DNA of 64,000 nucleotides from Cryptomeria japonica. Its lineage: Eukaryota > Streptophyta > Pinopsida > Cupressales > Cupressaceae. The notes under the pieces are model-generated. The model saw only the letters and a list, made by a program, of their open reading frames with translations. It had not been told where the DNA came from and ran no database searches. Of the stretch, positions 54,394 to 64,000 are shown piece after piece; position 1 is the first letter of the stretch, and every line of letters begins with the position of its first letter. The position numbers were made by a program, and so were the translations under genes. Location: positions 575,262,263-575,326,262 of the forward strand of contig NC_081410.1 in NCBI RefSeq assembly GCF_030272615.1, given 5' to 3'.

Positions 54394-54594
54394 CCGGTTC
54401 ATAGCCATATTCTTTGAGTCGATCCTCAATAACATTAACGGCGTTCTCATTCTGTTTGTAGAGTTCATTGCAGTAGCCCAGGAGCTCCCGAAATGATATA
54501 GTATCAATCGTCATTGATTCTAAGGCCTCTACTTCCTTAACTGTTGATGTTGCTCGGCGGCTGAGTCCTTCCACAAACGGATTCAATGATGAAT
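54394..54594 (-). CDS. SKA3: SKA3-like gene, exon 2
   Basis: The acceptor TGTATTCAG precedes 54594 and the donor ACCGG/GTAAGC is at 54394. The 201 bp exon has phase 1 in and 1 out. It encodes SSLNPFVEGLSRRATSTVKE, VEALESMTIDTISFRELLGY, and IEDRLKEYGYEP at the end. The heptad-like hydrophobic spacing and the terminal YGYxP match the SKA3 coiled-coil region that forms the SKA complex. Confidence 0.78.
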
Positions 54595-54692
54595 CTGAAT
54601 ACAGGAAAAAAGTGGTTGAGGTCGAGTGGATATGCCCGATTGTATAAAATGCATGGATTTGACCATTAATGAAAAAGTAGATAATTTTTTAC

Positions 54693-54804
54693 CGATTGGG
54701 ATTGGGCGCTGGTTCATGGAACTCTTGAGATTGCTACACATTTTTTGAAGATGCTCGCAGAAACTGCGAAGCTGATTGCAGAATACAAACGATGGGTCCT
54801 GCAT
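54693..54804 (-). CDS. SKA3: SKA3-like gene, exon 1
   Basis: The ATG at 54804 (context ATCAATATGCAG) starts MQDPSFVFCNQLRSFCEHLQ, followed by KMCSNLKSSMNQRPIPI and the donor ATCG/GTAAAA. 112 bp, phase 1 out. The FCxxLRS motif near residue 8 and the following helix agree with the SKA3 N-terminus. No in-frame upstream ATG extends it. Confidence 0.78.
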
Positions 54805-54980
54805 ATTGATGCTGGCTGGTTGTGCTGCAATGGCTGTTCGATGTTTGATCTGTCGTGAAAGATGAATTGCTGAGGAATGAATCCTTTAGTTTGATGTAGA
54901 AATTTTTGAAATGGCTCGGAGGGAAACTGGCTAGCCTAGTTCGCAATAAGTATATTTGGATTTTTGTGGTTATCAAAAAA

Positions 54981-54990
54981 TAATATATAG
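54981..54990 (-). promoter_or_regulatory. Candidate TATA box of the SKA3-like gene
   Basis: CTATATATTA on the minus strand, about 180 bp upstream of the ATG, leaving room for a 5' UTR of about 150 nt. Motif evidence only. Confidence 0.35.
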
Positions 54991-54999
54991 AATTACATA

Positions 55000-56890
55000 T
55001 TCTTATTTATGGATAAGATATTTTTATATGAATTTTTTAATAGTTCTTAAAATTTTGGTGGAATTTTAAAAAAATACATGATTTTCTAGAATCTATTAGT
55101 GGATTAATTCTATGTCTATTGGGTGTTGAGGAAGATTTTATTCATCATATAAACTCTAAAAAATCATGTATCTTTTATCTTTGAAAACCTTTCATATGTC
55201 TTAAAATATATGACTATTGTCTTATTAATTTTGTAATAAGCTTCCTACAAATCTTCATAGTTATTTGGATTCTATGGTGAAAGGTCTCCTAGATCATTTA
55301 TTAGCGTTGATTTATAATGAATTACCTCTAACTTGACCTCACCCTTTTCCTCTTGAGCCTCTTACAATGCAACTTCTTGCTCTTTCACTTTCTTATTTAT
55401 CTCATCTTTCTTATCTATAGATGGAATCAATATTGGAACATAGGGGCAAGACGAGAAATATTTTGAATAGTAGCCTATATTCAATCCCTCGCTTTAAAAT
55501 ATGTTTATTTTAGGTCCATTAGTTTATTTCTAAAACTTAAGTTTTATTTTCCAATATTGTTATAATCCTCTTATAACTTTTGGCTTGTGACCTGGCTAAA
55601 CTAAGTTGTATGGGCTACCAATATTATGGTTTATGTGGTCAACATGTCTCCAACCTTTTTTTATCATGAGTGGTCTTGTTGGTTTGTTAAGGGACATGAT
55701 CAACTATATGTCTTATGTACAAAGGAGCCACTCTCCACATAGACGAGATATTTAAATCATGGTTGAAACGTGATGAAGAGAAAAATTGAACAACCTCAAC
55801 TTATTCCTTGAAAATGTCATTATCACTCTCTATTCTCATCGCATTATCAAAAACTACAACTTTTATAATATCACAACTCGATAATAATAAGAATCTATTG
55901 GTCCTTACTAACTCTCTCATTAGGTCTCAAGCAATGTTGTCTACATCACATTAAATTTGGGAAGAGATGTGTTACTTTCTATAGTTTTGTTTATAATGGA
56001 CAACAATTCATTATCTAAATTTTTATTAAATTTCCTCAAATTTTTTAACCAAGAATATTGACATACTTTTTTTTATGAGCAAATCGGCATTAAGGGAAAT
56101 CGTTGTAGCTAACGTTGTGCACTCACATATTCTAAACGGTACATTAATTTTTAATGCTTTTTTGTTCTCTGTAAGCAAATTAACTATTTATAGCTATTGT
56201 TCTAGCTTCTAGGTAGTAACGACACACATTGTGGGGTCTGCAAGGGTTAGAAGTACACATTTCAAAGTGTTGTCCAATAACCGTGCAAATTAAAATTGCC
56301 AATACTTATGCACAAATGACTCAGTAGTTGTTCATAAATGCCCTAGTAGTTGTTCACAAATGGGTCAAATATGGAGCAAAAAAGCTAAAAATTGAATGGC
56401 TATTGGTACATGTGAAATTTGTTAGTGAGATTTTAGTTATCATTTTTTTGGTTCTTTAAAGTTAATAACTAAAGAAGTGAGTTCACAAAAAATGCTCGAT
56501 TATTGAAACGTGCATGGCTACTGGTGTTCTTCTCCTAACAAGACCATCCCCATAATTAATTTAGCATTCTAAACAATTACTTAATTGTATTAGGAAAGGT
56601 TTAAAATATATCAAAACATACCCAAATGACAATATCCCTCAAGGACTTATGCACAAGAAGCTAGACACAAGGTCTTCAATAGACACAAAACCTATCGATT
56701 AAGACTTATCTAAACAAATCAAAATGTTGTTCAACAACATAGAAATCTAAATACATTACGTAACAAAAAGGACATGATCAACTAAGAACCTATGGTAGTC
56801 TTTTGCTGCAAAGGGTGGTCCACCAGTGCAAAAGCCCACTCCTTTGATTTTGGGCAAGCTATGTTGGTGATTATCTTGAGGAAGTATGCA
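55000..56890. other. Upstream intergenic region, nothing recognised
   Basis: AT-rich, no open frame above 60 codons with protein-like composition, and no LTR or tandem structure seen. Confidence 0.45.
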
Positions 56891-56933
56891 CCCTATGTAT
56901 GTGTATGTGTATGTGTATGTGTATGTGTGTGTA
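56891..56933 (+). repeat. Microsatellite (TATGTG)n
   Basis: About six units of GTATGT/TATGTG, ending in a short (GT)n. Confidence 0.9.
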
Positions 56934-57970
56934 GTGGTGTGCCTCCTTTTGGCTCAAAATTTAATCCGTTCTTGATTTTTTGAATCGACTATTGGAAGTC
57001 AACCTAAATGTGAAAATACCTTGAGAACTCGATATAAAGGCATCATCTCTAAATCATTTGTTCATCTTTCATAATTCACAAGTCTCATTCAAGCACACAA
57101 TTCCTTCATCCAACAACAATCCTAAGTATAATGAGTCTCAAGCTACAACAAGTTTTCTACAAGTATGTTTTCATGATGGATTTTATTATGATTTATCATG
57201 GTATTGCATCAACACTTGGACGAATTATCTATAGAGAATTGCATCACCATCATTATCAATCTTGAGGTATAATCTTGTCAATTCAACATTTTACTTTAGA
57301 TTTAACCTTTACCTTTGCCCTACCAGGGGTAAGCTCTCTTTTCTAATCGATCATAGTTGTGGTGGAGCTTAATTCCGACCTAGGGTTTGACTTAGGCATA
57401 TCTTCTACACAACACAACACTTTCTCTCTTTTTTATGTGCAGATTACAAAACCAACCACCAAAAGCTGTAGAGTTGAAAAGAGAAAACTAAGACATACAA
57501 TTCCAGATTTTGAATAGGAGAAAACCCCTAGACTATATCGATTTGCACTTATGACTTACAAATTTTTTGGCTAAATTTTAGAGAGAGTGATTTGTAAAGC
57601 ATCCTGATCTAGAATCTATTTTTTTAGCTAACGAAAGCATCTTCAAGTCTATGGCACCTAGAACACTTGATCAATACTTTCAGCTCTAGATTTCAATGAC
57701 AGGTTCCTTTTTGTTTATCATTTCCAAATTTATACTTTTGTTTTAGCTTTATGTTTGCATGTTTATGTATATGTTGAATACTATCAATATTGCATCATTT
57801 AACCTAGTTTTGGCATCTTCAATTTAATCATATCTAATCGACATTCAAAAGTAAACAATCAATCACAGTGCTCAACTCTCCTATAGAATTGAAGCTGAGC
57901 CTGATTGATTGTTCCCGAATGAAAGAGTTTCTAAATGATTCCTAGTTTGCATTCTTAGGCTAGACTCCAT
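56934..57970. other. Non-coding, nothing recognised
   Basis: No domain, repeat or RNA gene seen. Confidence 0.4.
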
Positions 57971-57971
57971 T

Positions 57972-58290
57972 TTCCTACATTTCATTTTGGTGAACCCAAC
58001 GTATCTTATATTTTGCAAAATTTTGATTTTCATTTTTAGATATGACTTATATGTACTTAATTTATTCATATTTGAAATCATTTTTTAATTATATCATTTA
58101 TGCGCTTACATTACATGCATAGAGCTATTTCACCACCATTTCATTTTGGTGAACCCAACATGTCTTACACTTGCATAATTTCTGATTTTCAATTTCAGAT
58201 ATGCTTTTTTCATGATATTTTTCAAATTTAGATACATTCATTCATTATTTATGTGCTTGCATTACTTAGTCAATCACATCATTACTTCAT
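57972..58290 (+). repeat. Tandem duplication of about 160 bp
   Basis: Two copies share TTTCATTTTGGTGAACCCAA, TGATTTTCA.TTT.AGATATG and TTATGTGCTTGCATTAC, starting near 57977 and 58138. GGTGAACCCAAC resembles retroelement leader sequence, but this is not decisive. Confidence 0.65.
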
Positions 58291-58454
58291 TAGTTGCATA
58301 ATTTAGAAAGCATGCTTGTTTCATTGTATTAGACATCATAGACAAAAAAGGGAAATTTTAAAACATTTTTCGTGTTGCAAAAAAATCTGGGGCACTACCC
58401 TAAACCCCATTCCATGTCGTCGAATTTGAGGTAAAGTGCTAGCCTTCAACTAAT

Positions 58455-58892
58455 ATGTCTTTGTATTGTGATAATGGGTTATCCTCCCTTGTATCACTTT
58501 ATCCCCCTCTTAAAGGTCTTCCCATTCACAAGGACATTTTGAGGCAAGAGGATGATGACACTAGAACCGTTCTTAATGTTATCCCTTTTGAGGATGAAGC
58601 ATTGATGAATCATGCACGTCCCTCTCTTAAAGTTAGTCCTAACCATGAAGACATTTTGGTGCAAGAAGAGATCATTAACACTTCTTTCAAAAATCTCCCC
58701 TCTAGGGATGATGCTTTGAGGAATGATGTTGAACCTTCTCCTAAAATTCACCTCCTCCACGAGGATAATTTGGTGCAAGAGAATGATATAATTGCTAATT
58801 TTCCTAAGGATATGATAGGTGGTAAATTGCAGACTGAGGCCAATCCTAGGTTGTATTTGAAGGAAAGGGAGGAGAGAGAGACAAAAACGTGA
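58455..58892 (+). CDS. Unknown 145-codon frame with three internal repeats
   Basis: ATG to TGA without interruption. Three repeats of about 30-38 residues are visible, each with P-x-K-x(4)-H-x-D/E-D-x-L-x-Q-E ([36 protein letters not shown]). The end ([13 protein letters not shown]) runs into the inverted-repeat arm. Acidic and hydrophilic, no membrane segment or known domain. It could be TE-derived or an orphan gene fragment. Confidence 0.4.
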   Translation: MSLYCDNGLSSLVSLYPPLKGLPIHKDILRQEDDDTRTVLNVIPFEDEALMNHARPSLKVSPNHEDILVQEEIINTSFKNLPSRDDALRNDVEPSPKIHLLHEDNLVQENDIIANFPKDMIGGKLQTEANPRLYLKEREERETKT

Positions 58893-59615
58893 AGAACAAG
58901 GAGAGGAAAAAGTAGCTAAAAAGCGAGAGAAAAAAACCCCAAGAAAAAAGATTGACAAGGGGAAAAAAGAGGAATAAAAAACAAGACCAATGAATTAAAA
59001 AAGAACCTAAAGCAAAGAGAAAAAACCCAACAATAAAAATAAAAAAATTATATATAAATATATATGTGTGTGTGAATATATATGTATATATACATATATA
59101 TGTATATATATGTATATATACATATATACATATATATTTATATATATATATATGTATATATGTATATATACATTTATATATGTATATATACATATATATA
59201 TGTATATATACATGTATATACATATATACATGTATGTATATACATACATGTATGTATATATACATGTATATACATATATACATGTATGTATATATATGTG
59301 TGTGTACATAATATGTGTATACATATATACATACATACATATATACACACATATATGTGTATGTATATCTATATACACACACATATACATACATACATAC
59401 ATACGTACATACACACACACATATATATATAGATGTATATATATATATGTATATATATATATGTATGTATGTATGTATGTATATATATATGTATATATAT
59501 ATGTATGTATATATATATGTATATATATATATATATGTATATATGTGTATATATATATGTATATATGTATATATGTATATATATATATATATGTATATAT
59601 GTATATATGTATATA

Positions 59616-59648
<33 letters not shown>

Positions 59649-59700
59649 ATATATATATATAGATATATGTATATATACATCTAGATATACATATGTCTAT

Positions 59701-59783
<83 letters not shown>

Positions 59784-59827
59784 TGTATATAGATATATGT
59801 ATATATATATATACATATAAATATATG

Positions 59828-59894
<67 letters not shown>

Positions 59895-60430
59895 ACATAT
59901 GTGCGTGTACATAATATGTGTATACATATATACATACATACATATATACACACATGTGTGTGTATGTATATCTATATACACACGCATATACATACATACA
60001 TACATACGTACATACACACAGACACACACACATATATACATACACACATATACATGTACATATCCCCACACACACACACACACACACACACACATTTATA
60101 TATAATTGTTTTATTTACTCACACACACACATATATATTTATATATAATTATTTTATTTATTCATTTTCTTTTATTTATAGGTTTATTCATTTATTTTTG
60201 TGGTTTGGTTTTTTCTCTTTGCTTTAGGTTCCTTTTTAATTCATTGGTCTTGTTTTTTATTCCTCTTTTTTCCTCTTGTCAAACTTTTTTCTTGGGGTTT
60301 TTTTCTCTCAGTTTTTAGCTGCTTTTTCCTCTCCTCGTTCTTCGTGTTTTTGTCTTTCTCTCCTCCATTTCCTTCAAATACAACCTAGGATTGGCCCCAG
60401 TCTGTAATTTACCAGCTATCATATCCTTGC
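58806..60430. repeat. 1.6 kb inverted repeat around a microsatellite
   Basis: The left arm (about 58806-59060) is the reverse complement of the right arm (about 60105-60430). Both carry AAGGATATGATAG, GGCCAATCCTAGGTTGTATT, AACAAGACCAATGAATTAAA and AACCTAAAGCAAAGAGAAAA at their mirrored positions. Identity is around 90% over some 200 bp. The microsatellite at 59051-60110 forms the spacer. Confidence 0.85.
59051..60110. repeat. Compound (TA)n / (CATA)n / (CA)n microsatellite
   Basis: About 1.06 kb of alternating TATA, TATG/CATA and CA/TG units. A block of about 120 bp with TACATAATATGTGTATACAT and CATACATACGTACATACA occurs twice, at about 59303-59420 and 59907-60024. Long open frames here (up to 415 codons of Tyr/Ile/Met/Cys) are artefacts of the repeat. 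Confidence 0.95.
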
Positions 60431-60439
60431 AATCTCTGA

Positions 60440-60484
60440 GCATCCTGATGATGGATCACAGAGTGTGATCCAAAACGTTGATGT
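60440..60484 (+). ncRNA. Hammerhead-ribozyme-like motif
   Basis: Order: GCATC (60440-60444), core CTGATGA (60445-60451), stem II GGATCAC / GTGATCC (60453-60459 and 60465-60471) with a 5 nt loop, AAAA where GAAA is expected (60472-60475), then CGTT and GATGT, the latter pairing with GCATC as stem I. Stem III would be only ACGT, as in minimal type I hammerheads that work as dimers. Deviations: an extra T at 60452 and G to A in the GAAA box, so this copy is probably inactive. Confidence 0.4.
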
Positions 60485-60489
60485 AAAAG

Positions 60490-63400
60490 AAGGCACATAA
60501 TCAAAACCAGAAGCAGCTACAAGAATATTAATATGGATTGTGGAAATTTGATCATTTTATGGATTTATGTTTAAAAAAATAAGTATTTTTTTAATGATAA
60601 ACATTACAATAATGATGCAAGAGCTCACCCTTTCTTACAATCTCAAAACTCAAATAACATACCAAAACAAAAAATATGTTATGTTTCTTGTAATATATCA
60701 CATAGAATCACCATACAGGAATAAAAATGACCTTTAATCCAAGTCTAATGTTTTGACAACCTTACAACAAATATGCAACATATTATTTCATTTCATTTAT
60801 GGCTTGTTAGTGGCAATTGCCTATTTCTCCCTCTCTACATAATACCTCAACTCTACACAAATTTAAACTATTTCTCAACACACTACTTCTTGTCATGTAT
60901 TCTCTACACAACAATTCCCTTCAATGGGTTTTGACTTTGCTTGCACATACATAATCATTTTTCTCACCACGTGTTTCTTCTCTTCCACACTTGCATTCTA
61001 TTTATCACTTCATCTTGTAGTCATTTTCCAAGCTTTGACCTTTCTTCCTCACATTCTCTGAGTTCTTAGCATATATGTAGATTTCAAATGCCTCACTCGT
61101 ATATTTTCCTCATTTTTTTCCCTCTATGTTACCAACTGCTTAATTTCTTAGATATCCTCTCTTACACAAGCTTCTCTTTTTTGTTAATTACCACATACTT
61201 GCCCTTCTCTCCTTCCTCTATCACTCCTTGTGTAGCTATAGTCTTCCAACACACACACCCCCCTAATCTCCTCTCTACATGATTATTCCTCTCCTCTTTT
61301 TAATATCTTACATTGCACTAATATTTTGCACCTATCATTTTTTTATTTCATTTTCCTTTGACCCATACAACCCTTTAATTCCTTTCCACATCAATGTTTG
61401 GAGCTAAATTGCATTTGTTCAAATTTTATAAGGTCTTTCTAACAAATCCATTTTGTATGTACCTATTATATTCATGTCTTCCAAGGCACTTTGCTATTTT
61501 TTTTAATGCTTCAATGTATATTCAAGGTAATCGTTCCAAATCTCCACCATAGGCTGCAAGGATGCTGGTAAAGGTTTTAGAAACTTGTATTTTCTTAAAG
61601 TTTCCAAAGCATTTTAACAATACAAGAATTTTCAAGTTTAAGTGCAGGCATCAAACAATTCATTTAAGCCTTGTTAATGATTCCACAATTTGCATACATA
61701 TCTACTAGGTAGTACAACTCTAACATCATCTCATTGTATGCCATTAAAGTGCCTTGATAAGATCATAGAAATTTAAGAGGTTTAGACTCTGAAGTTGTTA
61801 TGCAAAGTTGAAAGAGATGTCAATTAAAACCAAAACAAATCAAGATTAGAAGAAAACAAACCAACAATATTTTTGGTTGGTGTTGATTGTTAGTCAACTT
61901 GGGTACTCCTGCACCAAATAAAGATGAATTTTAGTTCATCGAATTCCTATGTTTCTATGGATCTTACAAAGATGTCTAATTTTTTTATTTTTGTTGACAA
62001 GGATTTAGAGATTTACATGCTCCGTATGATGAATAGATTTTAACAGGCTCCAAATAGAGATTGGAGGATCACCCAAAGAAGGTAGAGGATAATTCCTTCT
62101 CCAACTAGTTATATTTTCATAGATAGAGTATATTGTTTAAATTTCTAATGTTTTATAGGGGTAAATTATCTTACATTTCAGGTTTAATGACTTAGTGTTG
62201 CAATTTTGATGTGTTGTTATAGTTGGTATATTGATTCATTCTTTTCTTTTTACTTTTGAGCTTTGATGAGGAATAGACTATTTTTTGTATTTTATATTTA
62301 TAGAAAAGACTTCACTTTTTTTCTCGATAAAGGGATGATAGTGTATAGACAATTGAATAATAATTCATGATTACACAAGTTGATGAGACTTATTAATACC
62401 GATAATAATGAGCAGATTGAGGTCAATTTTGTTGGGAACTAAGATAGATATGCCATACATACTAACTTCATTGGTGATTACATCAACTGATGGGCTTAAC
62501 AGAACCAATAACTTTGGGCAATTCTAAATATTAGATGTGATTGTAAGTTTTGATCAGATAAAGACAAGATAGGCCCGTTATTGATACATAACCGCCAAAC
62601 AGGTGCACAAGGGGAAACCCACAAGTAGTGAGATCACCAGAAGGAATAAAAACCAAAAAAGGTGGGCCTTTTTTGAAACACACTTTTGACCAGAACAATA
62701 CACTTCTAAGAAAAAGGTTCCCAAAAATCCAAAATTACCTAATAAAAAACATAGGAGTTTAGGAACACCCCAAACCATTTTCTAAACAAGCCCTTGTGCG
62801 TATAACAATGAAGCCAAGGTTACAAATAACATCCAATGGGTTTTGAAAGGCTTCTCGCAACCTTGTATCTAAACTCACCATGTTCCACCATTAGAGATGA
62901 GAAATAAGTGATAGAGAGAACTAGTCATTCCTTGCACACAAGCACCAAAGAATAGACTAGAGAAAAATAGTACATAGGTTTTTGAAATGCCTCCCTAAAC
63001 CTTTTGCTGGTGAAGATCCTTGCAAACAACACAACTAGGGTTGCCTCAATAGGCTTGTTATTCATAGAACTAAAAAGCACCAAAACCTCAACAAGCACAA
63101 TGCTCAGGGTTCCCTAAAAAAACCACAAAAGAGGGTGAGAACCAATGGGAGCATGAGCAAAGGATTGAGGAGGGAATGACCACTTCAGGCAAGAGTTTGG
63201 ATAAAACACGACAACAATTAGGAAGGGAGCAGGGCCCTCTCTAGTTAAAAGCCTACAAGGTAACCAACCCTCAGCACTTCCCACTTCCAACCAACCACCC
63301 GCAACACCAGGACAATACCAAAAGGAGCAACAACATTCTCAAGAAAAAACTCAGCTCACATACACCCAAACCGCCAACCCACCCTAAGGAAGCTCCACCT

Positions 63401-63771
63401 CAAATGAGTCTCCAAAGGGGGGGCATGTGACATAATGAAAGCATACCCCAAGAAAACAATGCTCGAACTTAGGAGACCCACAAAGCCCAGGAGCCAAACC
63501 TGGATTTGCACAGAAGCTCACCTCTGAAGGGCCAAGAAAACAGAGAGGAGCCCATCACCAATCGAGAGAACAAGGTAAAAGCACAAAACCGTGTCACATT
63601 TCAGACCAACTTATCAACACAAGTGAATTTAAGTAATTCTAACTAAAAATTAATTTTAGTCAAACATATGATCTATAGAGATTCATTATAACTATCTTAT
63701 ATATGGGTCACAACTTTTCCAATTGGAATTGTCTACTAAATGTATATTTTATGCCACTTTGGGTCTAATTG
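60490..63771. other. Non-coding, nothing firmly recognised
   Basis: 60508-60549 shares CCAGAAGCAGC and ATGGATTGTGGAAAT with 15207-15246.  The T/C-rich tract 60790-61400 and the A/C/G-rich tract 62580-63600 have no supported frame. The latter may be a LINE 5' region by its position before a LINE-like tail, but no domain was read. Confidence 0.35.
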
Positions 63772-64000
63772 CCATTTTTTTTAAAACTTGATGTTTTTGA
63801 TTGATTAAAAATAGGTTTTAAGGGACCCGAAACCCAGTTACATATGAAAGATATTCAGGAAAGAAACAAAACACAACGGCTGCAAAAAACCAGCAAAAAG
63901 ACCAACAACAGAGGAAAGGATAACAAGAGGCCAACAAGAAATTGGCCTCGAGCCCAGCATAAACATAAATTTAGAAATTCTTCATAGTTTCTTCTGCATC
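63772..64000 (-). mobile_element. LINE 3' end, cut by the window edge
   Basis: The minus strand reads GGGTTTCGGGTCCCTTAAAA, then TTTTTAATCAATCAAAAACA and a terminal A8 run (plus-strand T8 near 63773-63780). This resembles the 3' UTR and poly(A) end of plant L1 LINEs. The coding part would lie beyond 64000. No target duplication can be tested here. Confidence 0.5.

Larger units (their letters stand above)
13265..54804 (-). other. SKA3: SKA3-like kinetochore gene, whole locus (about 41.5 kb)
   Basis: The exons described below join on the minus strand with GT-AG borders and matching codon phases. The predicted protein has an N-terminal coiled-coil part with FCNQLRS and YGYEPG signatures like SKA3. 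A Ser/Thr-rich middle is followed by the block DSISLQDLGLSDACLATLA, and the C-terminal domain contains EEYDKTPSWLRGLASWEEL and ends in IYRVNLK. SKA proteins link kinetochores to spindle microtubules. Family membership is judged from remembered sequence patterns; other SKA-family naming is possible. Codons are intact in all assigned exons, so the gene appears functional. Confidence 0.7.

Noticed and set aside
54734-54976. 80-codon minus-strand frame upstream of the SKA3-like start
   Set aside because: It is in another frame, overlaps exon 1 and the presumed 5' UTR, and has no domain.
58846-60105. Open frames of 80-415 codons on both strands, rich in Tyr, Ile, Met and Cys
   Set aside because: They are translations of the TA/CATA/CA microsatellite; every frame is open because the repeats lack stops.

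Overview
The window looks like nuclear DNA of a large plant genome, most plausibly a gymnosperm. It is AT-rich and dominated by nested Ty1/copia and Ty3/gypsy elements. It also holds L1-type LINE pieces, miniature LTR elements (TRIM-like), MITE-like foldbacks and microsatellites. The gymnosperm call is inference, resting on one gene stretched by a 38 kb repeat-filled intron; the species cannot be named from this sequence.

Host gene. The only well-supported cellular gene lies on the minus strand, from a start codon at 54804 to a stop at 13265. It resembles the plant kinetochore protein SKA3. Exons 1 and 2 (54804-54394) encode the N-terminal coiled-coil part. Exon 3 follows at 16123, and a compact 3' exon cluster runs to 13265. 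GT-AG borders and codon phases fit at every junction except the short stretch between 15867 and 15077, where one small exon is uncertain. Intron 2 (54393-16124) contains nearly all the transposons described here.

Intron 2, left to right. 16.1-21.8 kb: minisatellites and unassigned repeats. 21868-38760: an old gypsy element (gypsy 1, minus) broken by three insertions, each with a perfect 5 bp target duplication. These are a 1.7 kb non-autonomous LTR element (24876-26570, identical LTRs), a 3.87 kb LTR-like insertion (27730-31597) holding a 166-bp-period array of hairpin cores, and copia 1 (32310-38398, minus). 38.8-42.4 kb: an older gypsy element (gypsy 2, minus) containing TRIM-like element 2 (40492-40810). 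43254-48637: copia 2 (plus), with a long intact pol frame. 50858-51191: TRIM-like element 1, whose 135 bp LTRs each carry a tRNA-like cloverleaf with A and B boxes.

Flanks. The left flank (1-13.2 kb) holds MITE-like foldbacks, a gypsy integrase tail, an internally deleted LINE with a 15 bp target duplication (5367-7070), and a nested tandem array. The right flank (55-64 kb) holds an unidentified 145-codon frame with internal repeats, a 1.6 kb inverted repeat around a (TA/CATA)n microsatellite, a hammerhead-ribozyme-like sequence and a LINE 3' end.

The elements form a readable history: copia 2 and the non-autonomous element share PPT, LTR start, leader and gag start. The most unusual items are the tRNA-bearing TRIM, the hairpin array and the hammerhead-like motif.
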